A stretch of DNA of 64,000 nucleotides from Clostridiales bacterium (GTDB lineage: Bacteria; Bacillota; Clostridia; Saccharofermentanales; Saccharofermentanaceae). The first letter of the stretch is position 1. The number at the start of each line of letters is the position of its first letter. The position numbers and the translations under genes were made by a program. The notes beneath the pieces are model-generated. The model searched no databases. It had not been told where the DNA came from and was given only the letters and a program-made list of their open reading frames with translations. The DNA lies in assembly GCA_017428545.1 (NCBI GenBank), contig JAFRQR010000020.1:348389-412388 (forward strand), given 5' to 3'. This document shows positions 52,753 to 60,981 of this stretch, in pieces.

Positions 52753-53094
52753 ATGGCATCTTCAGAGGCATTAAAAGATAAGATCATAAAGCTCGGCAAC
52801 AAGCAAAAACTTGGTGCGGTACTCAAATTCAGTGATCATCCGGATCCGGAAGTAAGAGTTACCGTAGCGATGACTCTTGCCATGATTCCGACATATGACT
52901 CCGGGATGGCTCTGATCCCGCTATTACGAGATTCGGATCCTATGGTCAGATCTGCAGCAGCTACCGCAGCAGCAGATATCCACGCCAAGCACTGCGAGGA
53001 ATATGTTAAGAAACTTGCGTTTTCCGATAACGATCCGACCGTAAGAGCAACTGCAAAAGAAGCTTTCGACAGGCTCAAGGATAGCGTGGTCTGA
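52753..53094 (+). CDS. HEAT-repeat protein
   Basis: 113 aa. Three HEAT-like helices pairs: D-P-E-V-R-V-T-V-A-M-T-L near 31-42, D-P-M-V-R-S-A-A-A-T-A near 63-73, D-P-T-V-R-A-T-A-K-E-A near 94-104. Protein-interaction scaffold; no partner identified. GAAGGAAG upstream. Confidence 0.8.
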   Translation: MASSEALKDKIIKLGNKQKLGAVLKFSDHPDPEVRVTVAMTLAMIPTYDSGMALIPLLRDSDPMVRSAAATAAADIHAKHCEEYVKKLAFSDNDPTVRATAKEAFDRLKDSVV

Positions 53095-53174
53095 CGATTG
53101 TCCGAGAAGAAAGAAATTTCCGAGATCAATATGGAATACAATGCCCGTTATATTCATGGCGGCTGACCGCTGTT

Positions 53175-53465
53175 TCATTTTCTTGCTCCGGCTTTGGGCG
53201 TGAACGATATATTCAGGACCATGTCCATTCCATCGGCAAGTCTCTGCAATAGTTTTATAGAAGGATTTCTGGTTCCGTTTTCCAACTTACTGATCTCAGT
53301 CTGAGCGATCCCGGTTCTTTCAGCCAATTCTTTCTGCGTCATATTCTGCGAGATCCGAGCATCTATAATTGCACGAACTACATTCATCTCCGGCTGAATC
53401 TCTTCATACGCCTTGGCAAATTCCGGATCATTCATCTTTTTTTCTTTATACTCTTTTAGATTCAT
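53175..53465 (-). CDS. higA: HigA-type XRE antitoxin
   Basis: 96 aa. HTH near 36-85: I-S-Q-N-M-T-Q-K-E-L-A-E-R-T-G-I-A-Q and I-S-K-L-E-N-G-T-R-N-P. N-terminal helical arm M-N-L-K-E-Y-K-E-K-K for dimer/toxin binding. One base after the HigB toxin gene, the HigB-then-HigA order. Confidence 0.9.
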   Translation of the reverse strand: MNLKEYKEKKMNDPEFAKAYEEIQPEMNVVRAIIDARISQNMTQKELAERTGIAQTEISKLENGTRNPSIKLLQRLADGMDMVLNISFTPKAGARK

Positions 53466-53466
53466 A

Positions 53467-53820
53467 TCAGACCTCCTTATGGCGGCTTAGCCAATCAGCA
53501 CGACGCTCTTTTGCCAGTTTTAGTTCTCTCGCCGGAGTCTTTTGCGTTTTCTTAACAAATCCATTTGTTGCAACTATCTTCTTCCCTACATAAAAGAAGT
53601 ACAGTACTCTTGTGATATTGCTTCCTTGCTTACAGCGAAGTTCAAAAATTCCATCCTCAATATGCTCGGAATAAGGCAGCCTAAGATTGGGTCCCTTTTC
53701 TTCCAGTATTTCCATAAGTCCGACCAGTTTAGCAGACATCTTATTATCTATTGAATCTAAAAAGTCTGCCACGGGTTCATTTCCGTCACCTCTTGAATAG
53801 AATTCAATTTTAAACGCCAT
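53467..53820 (-). CDS. higB: HigB-type RelE-family toxin
   Basis: 117 aa from the ATG at 53820 (AGAGGAATC upstream). F-K-I-E-F-Y-S-R-G-D-G-N-E-P-V-A-D-F near 2-19, G-I-F-E-L-R near 63-68, I-T-R-V-L-Y-F-F near 76-83, F-V-K-K-T-Q-K-T-P near 94-102: RelE-superfamily, phage Gp49-like HigB. mRNA interferase inferred from the family. Antitoxin follows. Confidence 0.9.
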   Translation of the reverse strand: MAFKIEFYSRGDGNEPVADFLDSIDNKMSAKLVGLMEILEEKGPNLRLPYSEHIEDGIFELRCKQGSNITRVLYFFYVGKKIVATNGFVKKTQKTPARELKLAKERRADWLSRHKEV

Positions 53821-53930
53821 AAAGATTCCTCTTCTGAAATTATTATATGAGATATATCTCAACTCGTCAATATCACATAGCCTATTTCTCGATCATTTTC
53901 GGATCTATATACTAAGAATTACAGATCACC

Positions 53931-54197
53931 CTATTCTTCCCGGAATTCATTCTTAACCTTATAAGCAATCAACCGCAAAACATATTCCGGCATGGCTCTT
54001 CGGCCTAATTCCCACTCCTGCATAGTACGATAAGGTACACCCAACCACTCAGAAAAATCGATCCTGCTCATTCCGGACATTTCTCTGATAATTCTAAAGC
54101 AATAGGCTAACCGACGACGCTTAGCATCCTTATCACTCTCGTCGAATACTTCTACTTCAATCTCGATGCCTTCGAGGTTGTATGTTTCTTTTCTCAT
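53931..54197 (-). CDS. Small HTH regulator, orphan
   Basis: 88 aa from the ATG at 54197 (GAGGAG 7 nt upstream). HTH: S-R-I-D-F-S-E-W-L-G-V-P-Y-R-T-M-Q-E-W-E near 42-61. Strand E-G-I-E-I-E-V-E-V near 9-17. No toxin partner adjacent. A palindrome fills its -35/-10 spacer. Confidence 0.8.
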   Translation of the reverse strand: MRKETYNLEGIEIEVEVFDESDKDAKRRRLAYCFRIIREMSGMSRIDFSEWLGVPYRTMQEWELGRRAMPEYVLRLIAYKVKNEFREE

Positions 54198-54213
54198 ATG
54201 CGTCTCCTCAGTG

Positions 54214-54262
54214 TAGTCAATGCGTGTACTTCTGTTTATATAATATGTAGTCATTGACTACA
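54214..54262 (-). promoter_or_regulatory. Promoter with operator of the orphan HTH regulator
   Basis: On the minus strand TTGACG, 17 bp, TATTAT; the spacer is filled by TGTAGTCAATGACTACA (54246-54262). A half site TGTAGTCAA is repeated at 54214-54222. Fits autorepression by the small HTH protein. Confidence 0.7.
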
Positions 54263-54279
54263 CGTCAAGTATAAAAAGA

Positions 54280-54308
54280 CACTTTCTGGTTCGTTTTCTC
54301 AGAAAGTG
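54280..54308 (-). terminator. Rho-independent terminator
   Basis: CACTTTCTG (54280-54288) and CAGAAAGTG (54300-54308); on the minus strand followed by TCTTTTTAT. Could end the DUF2161 transcript (stop at 54509). The gap 54198-54508 otherwise contains the 38-bp remnant at 54388. Confidence 0.65.
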
Positions 54309-54387
54309 CCTGTAAGTTTTGCAAGACATAGTCTTATATATTTCTGATTTTGTCATCCGACGGCTTTATACTTTTCGATATAAGAAT

Positions 54388-54425
54388 ACTGATCATTTTA
54401 GAACTCTTTATCCAGCAGTTCCAAA
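54388..54425 (-). pseudogene. 3'-end remnant of a pectinacetylesterase-like gene
   Basis: A 38-bp stretch is identical to the 3' end of the gene at 62623-63747, including the codons for L-E-L-L-D-K-E-F and stop (62613-62650). Nothing more of that gene is visible here. Marks a deleted copy, a recombination scar or a duplication. Confidence 0.6.
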
Positions 54426-54508
54426 AGCAAGAGATATCCTAACAAGATACTCAAGAAAATTAACCGTGTGTTCAACTGTTAAGCAATAAAGCGTTGAAGT
54501 ATGACGTC

Positions 54509-55204
54509 TCAATCCCTTGGCGTTGCTTTTAGAAGATTGATCGTTTCTTCATATTCATCGATCGCCTGGTAGCCGGAATCCGTGATCGAATACACACCGC
54601 TCCTGACGCGCGAAAACCACCCGTAATGGTTATCCCGCAAGATGTTGGCAGCCTTATCGACAAAGGAAAGTCTCTTGACGTCTTTCGGGGCGGCTTCTCC
54701 GCCAAGCACAAACAGCGCATTCAGAACCAGGAGCGCATCCTCCCGGTATCTGGTCATAAGCTTGACCCCGGTCACGCCGCCGGTATTGGATTTGATGCGT
54801 CTTCTCTGAAACTCTTTTTCCAGTGCTTTCTTTTTTCCCTTGTTCCGTGCCTGAAAAACCGACAGTTCACTTACGACCGGCTCGGAAAGCACCGTCACAT
54901 TACGGGTTCTTTTGGAAACAGCGATCAGCCCGATACCTAGGCGTTTCAGAAGATAGAGTTTGTCGCGGAAAGAGGCAGAGTTGCGGTCCTTCGGCATAAA
55001 TGTACCGATATAAACCGTTTCCACGATCTTCTGCCTCAGTGCCGCCTGCTGGATCGCCCGGAAATCAAGCGTCTGCTTCAGCTCAACGGCAACAGAATCG
55101 TCCTCTTTCTGCATGAAAATATCGATGTCATTGACCTCACCGTCACAGACATATCCCTGCTCTTCGAAGAAAGATTTAATGGGTCCAAATAAATCGCGTT
55201 CCAT
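54509..55204 (-). CDS. DUF2161 PD-(D/E)xK-type protein
   Basis: 231 aa. V-N-D-I-D-I-F near 24-30 and V-A-V-E-L-K-Q near 38-44 give D-x(n)-E-x-K, a nuclease-fold signature. The rest resembles DUF2161 proteins: G-I-G-L-I-A-V-S near 91-98, R-S-G-V-Y-S-I-T near 202-209, wing-like C-terminus. May be a nuclease in repair or defence; activity unproven. The 53-bp array lies upstream. Confidence 0.8.
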   Translation of the reverse strand: MERDLFGPIKSFFEEQGYVCDGEVNDIDIFMQKEDDSVAVELKQTLDFRAIQQAALRQKIVETVYIGTFMPKDRNSASFRDKLYLLKRLGIGLIAVSKRTRNVTVLSEPVVSELSVFQARNKGKKKALEKEFQRRRIKSNTGGVTGVKLMTRYREDALLVLNALFVLGGEAAPKDVKRLSFVDKAANILRDNHYGWFSRVRSGVYSITDSGYQAIDEYEETINLLKATPRD

Positions 55205-55305
55205 ACAAATATTTTAGCAGAGATATTGATTCATTTGTCATCAGAATATGTATAATCATCAACGCTTTACTTATCAAGTTTTTGCAGATAATTCTCTCTT
55301 TTTTC

Positions 55306-55550
55306 GAATTTTTATCGGATGCTACTGTATGCTTCTTACCGATAATAAACCAGATCCCGAGATTCTATCCGTAAGATTATCCTGTTGCATACCCATAATT
55401 ATCTATATTCTGAATTTATATCGGTAATGTTCTCAGGCGCCATACCGATAAAAGTGCGTTTCGCCCTTATTTATCCGCCCAAAGTGACTCAGCCATACCG
55501 ATAAATTAAGCGTTTTTCACTATTTATCTGTAATTTGTTTATTCGGTAAG
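55306..55550. repeat. Exact 53-bp tandem array (4-5 units)
   Basis: TATC occurs at 55313, 55366, 55419, 55472 and 55525; TACC at 55337, 55390, 55443 and 55496: in all cases exactly 53 bp apart. Each unit has TTATCSGTAA and, ~24 bp on, its reverse complement ATACCGATAA; spacers differ. The last unit runs into the SseB-like gene's 3' end. No coding frame. Not CRISPR-like because the repeats are imperfect. Spans most of the 333-nt gap between 55205 and 55538. Confidence 0.8.
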
Positions 55551-55967
55551 AAGCCGGATCACCGGTTCGATCATCGGGACATCCAGCGTTACCTTATATT
55601 TCAGAGGATCGATCATCAATCCGAGCTTGACGGGAGCATCTCCGCTGTTTGCCTGCGCCGCTGCCTCGATGATTAGAAGGAACGAAGCATTCATGATCAT
55701 ATATCCTACTCTTCCCGCCTGATCGTAGTAATTCCGCATGTCCTCTTCCGAAAGAAATAAAGGCATATACCCGGTATTGTCCGGCCCCGGGATCGCGAAA
55801 AGTCTCATGCCGCCATCTTTGTGGTCGCCGACCGGAGTCGTATAATATAGCACCACTCCCCGGAATGCTTTTAAGAAATCTGTATCGTTCAGTTCTTTTT
55901 TCTCATGCCTTTCCAAAAGCACCTGTGCTTCGTCGTTTTCCTTCTTTACACCATCAAACAGTCCCAT
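55539..55967 (-). CDS. SseB-like protein
   Basis: 142 aa from the ATG at 55967 (GGAAGG 9 nt upstream). G-L-F-D-G-V-K-K-E start, P-G-P-D-N-T-G-Y-M-P-L-F-L-S near 68-81 is the SseB core pattern, with a C-terminal A-P-V-K-L-G-L-M-I. Enhanced-serine-sensitivity family, role unclear. Confidence 0.75.
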   Translation of the reverse strand: MGLFDGVKKENDEAQVLLERHEKKELNDTDFLKAFRGVVLYYTTPVGDHKDGGMRLFAIPGPDNTGYMPLFLSEEDMRNYYDQAGRVGYMIMNASFLLIIEAAAQANSGDAPVKLGLMIDPLKYKVTLDVPMIEPVIRLLTE

Positions 55968-56214
55968 GAGATTCTTCCTTCCTAAAGCATCTTCCGCAAC
56001 CAACCATAAAGCGGAAATTCAACATTCCACGGGAACGCCACGTCACCTGTTTATTATATCATTAGGACCCGTCCGCAAATGAAGGGCAAAATCATAGATA
56101 CCTGCACAACCGAAATGAACATGGCCATATAAACGGTAAGTAACTTTAACTCAACTTAAGCATTTGCTATAATAAGGCTGTTCGGTCGGTTTTTAATGTT
56201 TACAGGTGTTATAT

Positions 56215-57300
56215 ATGGCAGACGATAACGATTCCAAAAAAGCAGCAACCATACCCGGGAATGAGCGCAAATGTCCTAATTGCGGCGGCACCCTTACTTA
56301 TGATCCAAAATCCGAGAAACTGTTTTGTTCTCTTTGCGAAAAGTACAAAGAGATCACTTACGAAGCGCATGAAGATCTTAAAGTTGAGGGCATTGCATAT
56401 AACGACATCCTTAACTCCAACAGGGCGACCCTGGGAGATAAATGCAGGCTTCTTTCATGCGACGGCTGCGGAGCCGAACTGATCTATGATTCCGCGCAGA
56501 TATCCGGCTCATGCCCTTTCTGCGGTTCCACAAACATCATTCCCGCTGCCTCGGCCGGAAGCATCATGAGGCCAACCGGAATCATTCCGTTTTCAGTAGC
56601 TGAAGAAAGAGCAAGATCGTCTTTTCAGAGATATCTGGAGGAAGAACTCTTTTTCCCGAAGCTGAAACATTATGATCTTGAGAATCTGTTTCCTGTATAT
56701 CTTCCCTACTTCAGTTTCGATACTGATACCGAATCTGATTATCAGATCGAGATCGGTTATCGCGACAGTGATAACAATATTATATACAAACCCAAAAGCG
56801 GATCCTACGAAAGGTCTTTTTCCGACATTAAGGTATTTGCCGATTCAAAAGCACATAACGGCCAGATAAACAGGATCAGAGAATTCCGTCCGTCATCCAT
56901 ACGTCCTTTCCATCCCGATTACATGGCCGGATACTATGCAGAACGAAATTCCATGACACTTAAACATGGTTTTGAAGTCGCCCGATATGAGATTTCCAAA
57001 GTCCTGGATAAAGCCATTCCCAAGCATGCGTTGCGCGAGTTTAAAGGCGACAAATATCAGAACTTAAGATATAAGACCGAATATTCCAAAACCAAATACA
57101 AATACATCCTTGCTCCGTTCTATCTTGCTTCGGTCAATTACAAAGGTAAAAAATACGATGTCGCAATAAACGGAAACACGGGAAAAGTCGCCTGCGCGAT
57201 GCCTTCTCCCCGAAAGTTTTTGAAAAAACTGCTTATAACTCTTGGAATAATCGCAGCAGTCGCCCTAATCGCATATCTGATCTACAGAGCACTGTTCTGA
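56215..57300 (+). CDS. Zinc-ribbon protein with C-terminal membrane anchor
   Basis: 361 aa from the ATG at 56215 (AGGTG upstream). Two zinc ribbons: C-P-N-C-G-G near 20-25 with C-S-L-C near 38-41; C-D-G-C-G-A near 82-87 with C-P-F-C-G near 100-104. Then a conserved ~200-residue middle (F-P-V-Y-L-P-Y-F) and a last helix near 340-358. This is the TFIIB-type zinc ribbon plus TM layout of many Clostridia proteins of unknown role. Confidence 0.8.
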   Translation: MADDNDSKKAATIPGNERKCPNCGGTLTYDPKSEKLFCSLCEKYKEITYEAHEDLKVEGIAYNDILNSNRATLGDKCRLLSCDGCGAELIYDSAQISGSCPFCGSTNIIPAASAGSIMRPTGIIPFSVAEERARSSFQRYLEEELFFPKLKHYDLENLFPVYLPYFSFDTDTESDYQIEIGYRDSDNNIIYKPKSGSYERSFSDIKVFADSKAHNGQINRIREFRPSSIRPFHPDYMAGYYAERNSMTLKHGFEVARYEISKVLDKAIPKHALREFKGDKYQNLRYKTEYSKTKYKYILAPFYLASVNYKGKKYDVAINGNTGKVACAMPSPRKFLKKLLITLGIIAAVALIAYLIYRALF

Positions 57301-57313
57301 TTTGGTTTATCCT

Positions 57314-57874
57314 TTAAACCCCATAGACAAGTACACCTATGCCGGCCGATATACATATCAGCTGTATGGGTGTGAGTCCTTTTTCCATCACCTTACGGGA
57401 ACCGAAGTACACCCCTCCCAGTAAAAGAGTAAGTGCTATTGCTACTGCATCCACTCCGGCCTCTATCTTCCAGAAACAGTTTTGCATGGCCATGAAAATG
57501 CCTGTCGCAAAGATGATACCGATAATGCCGGGTTTCATGCCGGTAAGTACAGCCTGGAAGTATTTGTTCTTGACGAACTTTTTTAGTAGTGCCGTAATGA
57601 TGAGAACGAACAGAAATGCCGGAAGTACAACTGCGGTAGTGGCAATGAAGGCCCCAAGGATCCCGCCTTTTTCGCTTCCGACATATGTTGCCAGATTCAC
57701 CATTATCGGTCCGGGCGTGCTTTCACTTACCGCGATCATATGCGATAACGTCGCATCATCCATCCACCCATGCGACAGAACCACATCTCTGATCAGCGGA
57801 ATCGCTGCATATCCGCCGCCAAACGAAAACAACCCGACTTCAAGAAAACCGATAAGCAGTTCGAGATAGATCAT
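57314..57874 (-). CDS. ChrA-like chromate transporter subunit 2
   Basis: 186 aa from the ATG at 57874 (GGAGG upstream). Half-length ChrA: F-L-E-V-G-L-F-S-F-G-G-G-Y-A-A-I-P near 8-24 and S-T-P-G-P-I near 51-56. Five to six helices. Overlaps the other half by ATGA. The two short chains form one transporter. Confidence 0.9.
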   Translation of the reverse strand: MIYLELLIGFLEVGLFSFGGGYAAIPLIRDVVLSHGWMDDATLSHMIAVSESTPGPIMVNLATYVGSEKGGILGAFIATTAVVLPAFLFVLIITALLKKFVKNKYFQAVLTGMKPGIIGIIFATGIFMAMQNCFWKIEAGVDAVAIALTLLLGGVYFGSRKVMEKGLTPIQLICISAGIGVLVYGV

Positions 57875-58440
57875 TTCTTCACTGCCTCCTTTCGGTTGTT
57901 CCCGCAAGCCAGAAATGCAACCAGCCCGATCAGCGCAGCCGTGAGCATAATCACGATCGACGAAATGCGCAGAGCAAACATATTGATGATCATCATGGCA
58001 ACAAAAGAAAGCGACATGATAACAAGCGGAAACGGCTTCTTTTTCATCTTTTTGAACATTTTCAGCGCAGCGTCGAAGATCAGCAGTGCCACAGCGATTT
58101 TGACTCCGCGAAAAGCACTTGCCACCCATGTGATTTCGAGGAAGTTGTCCAAAAATATGGAGATGATGTATATGATGCAAAAAGATGGAAGAACCATCCC
58201 CAGCGTAGCCATCAGCGCTCCGGCCGTTTTTTTCTGTTTATAACCGACATATGTCGCCAGATTGATCGCAATCGGACCGGGGGTAGACTCGGCAATCACC
58301 GTAATATCCATCATCTCATCATGCGTGATCCACTTCTTTTTTTCCACACAGATATTCTCGATCAGCGGGATCATCGCATATCCGCCGCCGAATGTAAAAA
58401 GACCGATCTTGAAAAAAGTCAGAAAAAGAGCACCAATCAC
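57871..58440 (-). CDS. ChrA-like chromate transporter subunit 1
   Basis: 189 aa from the GTG at 58440 (GAGGTG 6 nt upstream). F-F-K-I-G-L-F-T-F-G-G-G-Y-A-M-I-P near 8-24 and S-T-P-G-P-I-A near 51-57, then hydrophobic helices. Overlaps subunit 2 by 4 nt. The natural substrate may be sulfate or another anion. Confidence 0.9.
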   Translation of the reverse strand: MIGALFLTFFKIGLFTFGGGYAMIPLIENICVEKKKWITHDEMMDITVIAESTPGPIAINLATYVGYKQKKTAGALMATLGMVLPSFCIIYIISIFLDNFLEITWVASAFRGVKIAVALLIFDAALKMFKKMKKKPFPLVIMSLSFVAMMIINMFALRISSIVIMLTAALIGLVAFLACGNNRKEAVKK

Positions 58441-58460
58441 ACCAGACACCTCACGGATAA

Positions 58461-58832
58461 TTATATCATTCCGGTTAATCGCACCGTGATATAATCGTGC
58501 TTTACCGCAGGAAGATATTTCTCGATAATATCCGATGTCTTGATCTTCAGGCTTGATGTGTTCACACATGGATGACACCCGATATAATCATCCTTCAGGA
58601 CATCTTCATCAATAAGAAGCTGTACAGCGTTATCGTGATCATTCATAAGTCCCATAATGCTGACTGAACCCGGTTCCAATCCCAGAAGCTTCATCATATC
58701 ATCGGGAGACGCAAATGATAGTCGTGTCGAACCGATCTGATGTGACACCTCTTTTGTCTTAAAGACCTTGGTTCCGGGCATCATCAGAAGATAGAATTTT
58801 GTGGCTTGCTTATTACACTTGAGGTCTTCCAC
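58461..58832 (-). CDS. YbaK/ProXp-type prolyl-tRNA deacylase, N-terminally short
   Basis: 123 aa from the GTG at 58832. A-T-K-F-Y-L-L-M-M-P-G near 9-19, S-T-R-L-S-F-A near 35-41, L-E-P-G-S-V-S near 53-59, H-P-C-V-N near 87-91 match PrdX/ProXp. Relatives have ~40 more N-terminal residues; a stop immediately precedes the GTG. Edits mischarged tRNA. The upstream 21-codon ORF may couple it. Confidence 0.8.
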   Translation of the reverse strand: MEDLKCNKQATKFYLLMMPGTKVFKTKEVSHQIGSTRLSFASPDDMMKLLGLEPGSVSIMGLMNDHDNAVQLLIDEDVLKDDYIGCHPCVNTSSLKIKTSDIIEKYLPAVKHDYITVRLTGMI

Positions 58833-58898
58833 TTAGCAGTTCCATAGTCGTCTCACCCAGTAAAAAGCGTTCCACCCAACAGGATGAAACGCCATCAT
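58833..58898 (-). CDS. Possible 21-aa leader peptide before the deacylase
   Basis: ATG at 58898, stop TAA immediately before the deacylase GTG. Contains three Trp among 21 residues (G-W-N, Y-W-V, L-W-N). TATAAT at 58909-58914 sits just upstream, so the transcript starts only a few bases before the ATG and there is no ribosome site. Leader peptide or the remnant of the true N-terminus. Confidence 0.3.
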   Translation of the reverse strand: MMAFHPVGWNAFYWVRRLWNC

Positions 58899-59023
58899 TT
58901 CTATTAAGATTATATCACTTTCCTAACCCATTTCTAACCAACTCGATACATCTATTATGGCAGAGGCATATATTTCTTTGTTATGCTTACTGTTGACATC
59001 TTCAGGCTCCTCGTCCACTTGCT

Positions 59024-60223
59024 TCAGTCATCTCTCAATAGCCATTCTGCTGCGTCGATTATCTTGATTCCTTCGTGATGGTACTCAGGTTGATAAGTCC
59101 TTGCTATTATCATTTTCTTATACCCATCAGCTATCTTTAGCAGGGGAGCGATCTCTCTTTCAAAAGTCTTCGGCTCTGTTATGTCGTATGAAACCTGTAT
59201 GTATGTCCTGTCTCCTTGTTTCATTGCTACAAAGTCAACTTCTTTCCCACCTGCTACACCGACATATATTTCATAACCCCTTCTGATCAATTCCATCGCA
59301 ACTATATTCTCAAGAACATGACCATAGTCCATATTCTTTGTTCCCAATCTGGCATACTTGAAACTGTGATCAGACAGGTAATACTTATCTTCTGAGCGGA
59401 GATATTTCTTTCCTTTGATGTCGTATCTTCTGACCCGGTAAAATGCAAATGCATTGCACAGATACTCAATGTATTTGCCAATTGTTTTATGGTCAGCTGA
59501 AGTCTTATTTCCTGCAAGGGCGTCAGTAATAGAACGAACAGAAATCTCACTTCCGATGTTGTCCATCATAAAATCAATCAGCATGTGAAGCAGCGGTTCA
59601 TTACGTATCTTATACTTGTTTACAATATCTCTTATTACTAATGCATTGAGTACTTCCGTATTAATGTACCGGTATTTCTGATCCATATCCTTATATAGAT
59701 ATGACCCGGCCATCCCGCCTTCAGTAATGTATCTTGTCAGGCCGGCATTATTATTCTCTGAAGGGAAATACGTTACGTACTCTTTAAATGAGAATGGCAG
59801 AACATGCACCTCATATGTTCTGCCTACAAACAAGGTAGCAAGATCACTGCTTTGAAGGAATGCATTAGACCCGGTTACATAAATATCATACTTCTCTTTG
59901 GCATGCAGACTGTTTACGGCTTTCTCGAAGTGTTCACACATCTGTATTTCATCGATCAGAACATAGTTATTATCTTCGGCTGAATACTTGTCTTCAACAT
60001 ATGATTCAAGCATATGGTATTCGAGCAGGTCCTCGAATTCCGTGAGATTAAAGTTGATATGAATAATATTAGCTGATGGATCAGATGCTGTGATAAGTTC
60101 CTTCAAAGCTTCCAACAACTTGGATTTTCCGGATCTTCTGATTCCGGTAATGATCTTGATATCAGGTGTATTGATCAACTCTGACAACTCACTAAGATAG
60201 GTATTTCGCATTATTAGTTTCAT
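59024..60223 (-). CDS. AAA ATPase with DUF4143 domain
   Basis: 399 aa from the ATG at 60223 (TTGGAGG upstream). Walker A G-I-R-R-S-G-K-S-K near 26-34; Y-V-L-I-D-E-I-Q near 89-96 is Walker B; C-terminal ~270-399 matches DUF4143 with F-K-Y-A-R-L-G and K-E-V-D-F-V near 345-350 (nuclease-like D-x-V). Common in Bacteroidetes and Clostridia; often near mobile genes. Function unknown. Confidence 0.88.
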   Translation of the reverse strand: MKLIMRNTYLSELSELINTPDIKIITGIRRSGKSKLLEALKELITASDPSANIIHINFNLTEFEDLLEYHMLESYVEDKYSAEDNNYVLIDEIQMCEHFEKAVNSLHAKEKYDIYVTGSNAFLQSSDLATLFVGRTYEVHVLPFSFKEYVTYFPSENNNAGLTRYITEGGMAGSYLYKDMDQKYRYINTEVLNALVIRDIVNKYKIRNEPLLHMLIDFMMDNIGSEISVRSITDALAGNKTSADHKTIGKYIEYLCNAFAFYRVRRYDIKGKKYLRSEDKYYLSDHSFKYARLGTKNMDYGHVLENIVAMELIRRGYEIYVGVAGGKEVDFVAMKQGDRTYIQVSYDITEPKTFEREIAPLLKIADGYKKMIIARTYQPEYHHEGIKIIDAAEWLLRDD

Positions 60224-60362
60224 AAAACTATACCTCCAACACAACAATACCATTTCTATTCCCCAAAATCAATAATTACGCACATTTGGGGAATAAACAT
60301 TTTGGCTATTTTCAACTCTTTAGTTGAGATTTATAAACCGCTGATAAAAGTGATCTTCACCA

Positions 60363-60641
60363 CTAGACGCGACATTTTACGTCACCTTCCTCTGCCACCT
60401 TAAAAAACATCCGAGACAACCGCGTGGTATTCTCATCCGAAGCGGCTCTCATCGACGACATGATGGTCGTGGAGAGGTAATTCACATTTCGCTCCGACTC
60501 CAGATACCCGATGTAGTACAGGATCGCCTTCTCGATAAACTCACTTTGGTTTTTACAGTTGTCCGTCTTAAAAAGCACTTTTACTTTGTCGGCCGTGCTC
60601 TCATTGAGCCAGGTCGAGTGTCTGATATGTTTTGTCTTCAT
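60363..60641 (-). CDS. Ribbon-helix-helix-like ICE protein, C-terminally short
   Basis: 92 aa. N-Q-S-E-F-I-E-K-A-I-L-Y-Y-I-G-Y-L near 34-50 and E-S-E-R-N-V-N-Y-L-S-T-T near 50-61 resemble RHH proteins of Firmicutes conjugative elements, which run to ~120 residues. No relaxase or other ICE gene nearby, so it is a remnant or solitary regulator. Confidence 0.7.
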   Translation of the reverse strand: MKTKHIRHSTWLNESTADKVKVLFKTDNCKNQSEFIEKAILYYIGYLESERNVNYLSTTIMSSMRAASDENTTRLSRMFFKVAEEGDVKCRV

Positions 60642-60741
60642 ATTTTCTCGGCAGAATGTACCGACGCACTAAGCATCTCCATTTTTTCAGTCATTTAGTG
60701 GACAATAACGCACCATTTCTCGCCCAAAGGGGCATCCGACG

Positions 60742-60767
60742 CATGTGTAACATTGTTACACGATATG
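60742..60767. other. Palindromic element matching 31142-31167
   Basis: TGTAACATTGTTACA at 60746-60760 with CGATATG on its right. On the minus strand 24 of 26 bases agree with the element before the XRE regulator. It is upstream of the RHH-like gene. Confidence 0.5.
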
Positions 60768-60778
60768 CCTCAAACTCC

Positions 60779-60814
60779 CTAATGACGGGCACTGCCCGGT
60801 GTTGTATTCTCCAT
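60779..60814 (-). CDS. Possible 11-aa ORF with strong ribosome site
   Basis: M-E-N-T-T-P-G-S-A-R-H after AAAGGAGG 8 nt upstream, far stronger than needed for so short an ORF. Probably the stub of a deleted gene of the element or a leader. The rest of the 60642-60981 gap holds the palindrome and a terminator. Confidence 0.3.
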   Translation of the reverse strand: MENTTPGSARH

Positions 60815-60848
60815 TTCGATCGCCTCCTTTCGTGATTATTAGCATAAG

Positions 60849-60874
60849 AAAACCCGGTCATATTGCCGGGTTTT
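60849..60874. terminator. Terminator of the lipoprotein gene
   Basis: AAAACCCGG (60849-60857) and CCGGGTTTT (60866-60874) with an 8-nt loop. On the minus strand it ends the transcript of the gene at 60982-61677. Confidence 0.8.
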
Positions 60875-60981
60875 CCAAAAGTTTTGGTGTAAGAGGGTAT
60901 TATAAAATCAGTTTTGCTTCATGGTTTCATTATGCCCCGATAACCTTAGTTGAACCTAAAGCAGTGGAAATCTTATTGAAA

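Noticed and set aside
55306..55550. CRISPR or Fanzor-like array
   Set aside because: No identical repeat of 20 bp or more and no associated nuclease; the period is exact but only half-sites are conserved.
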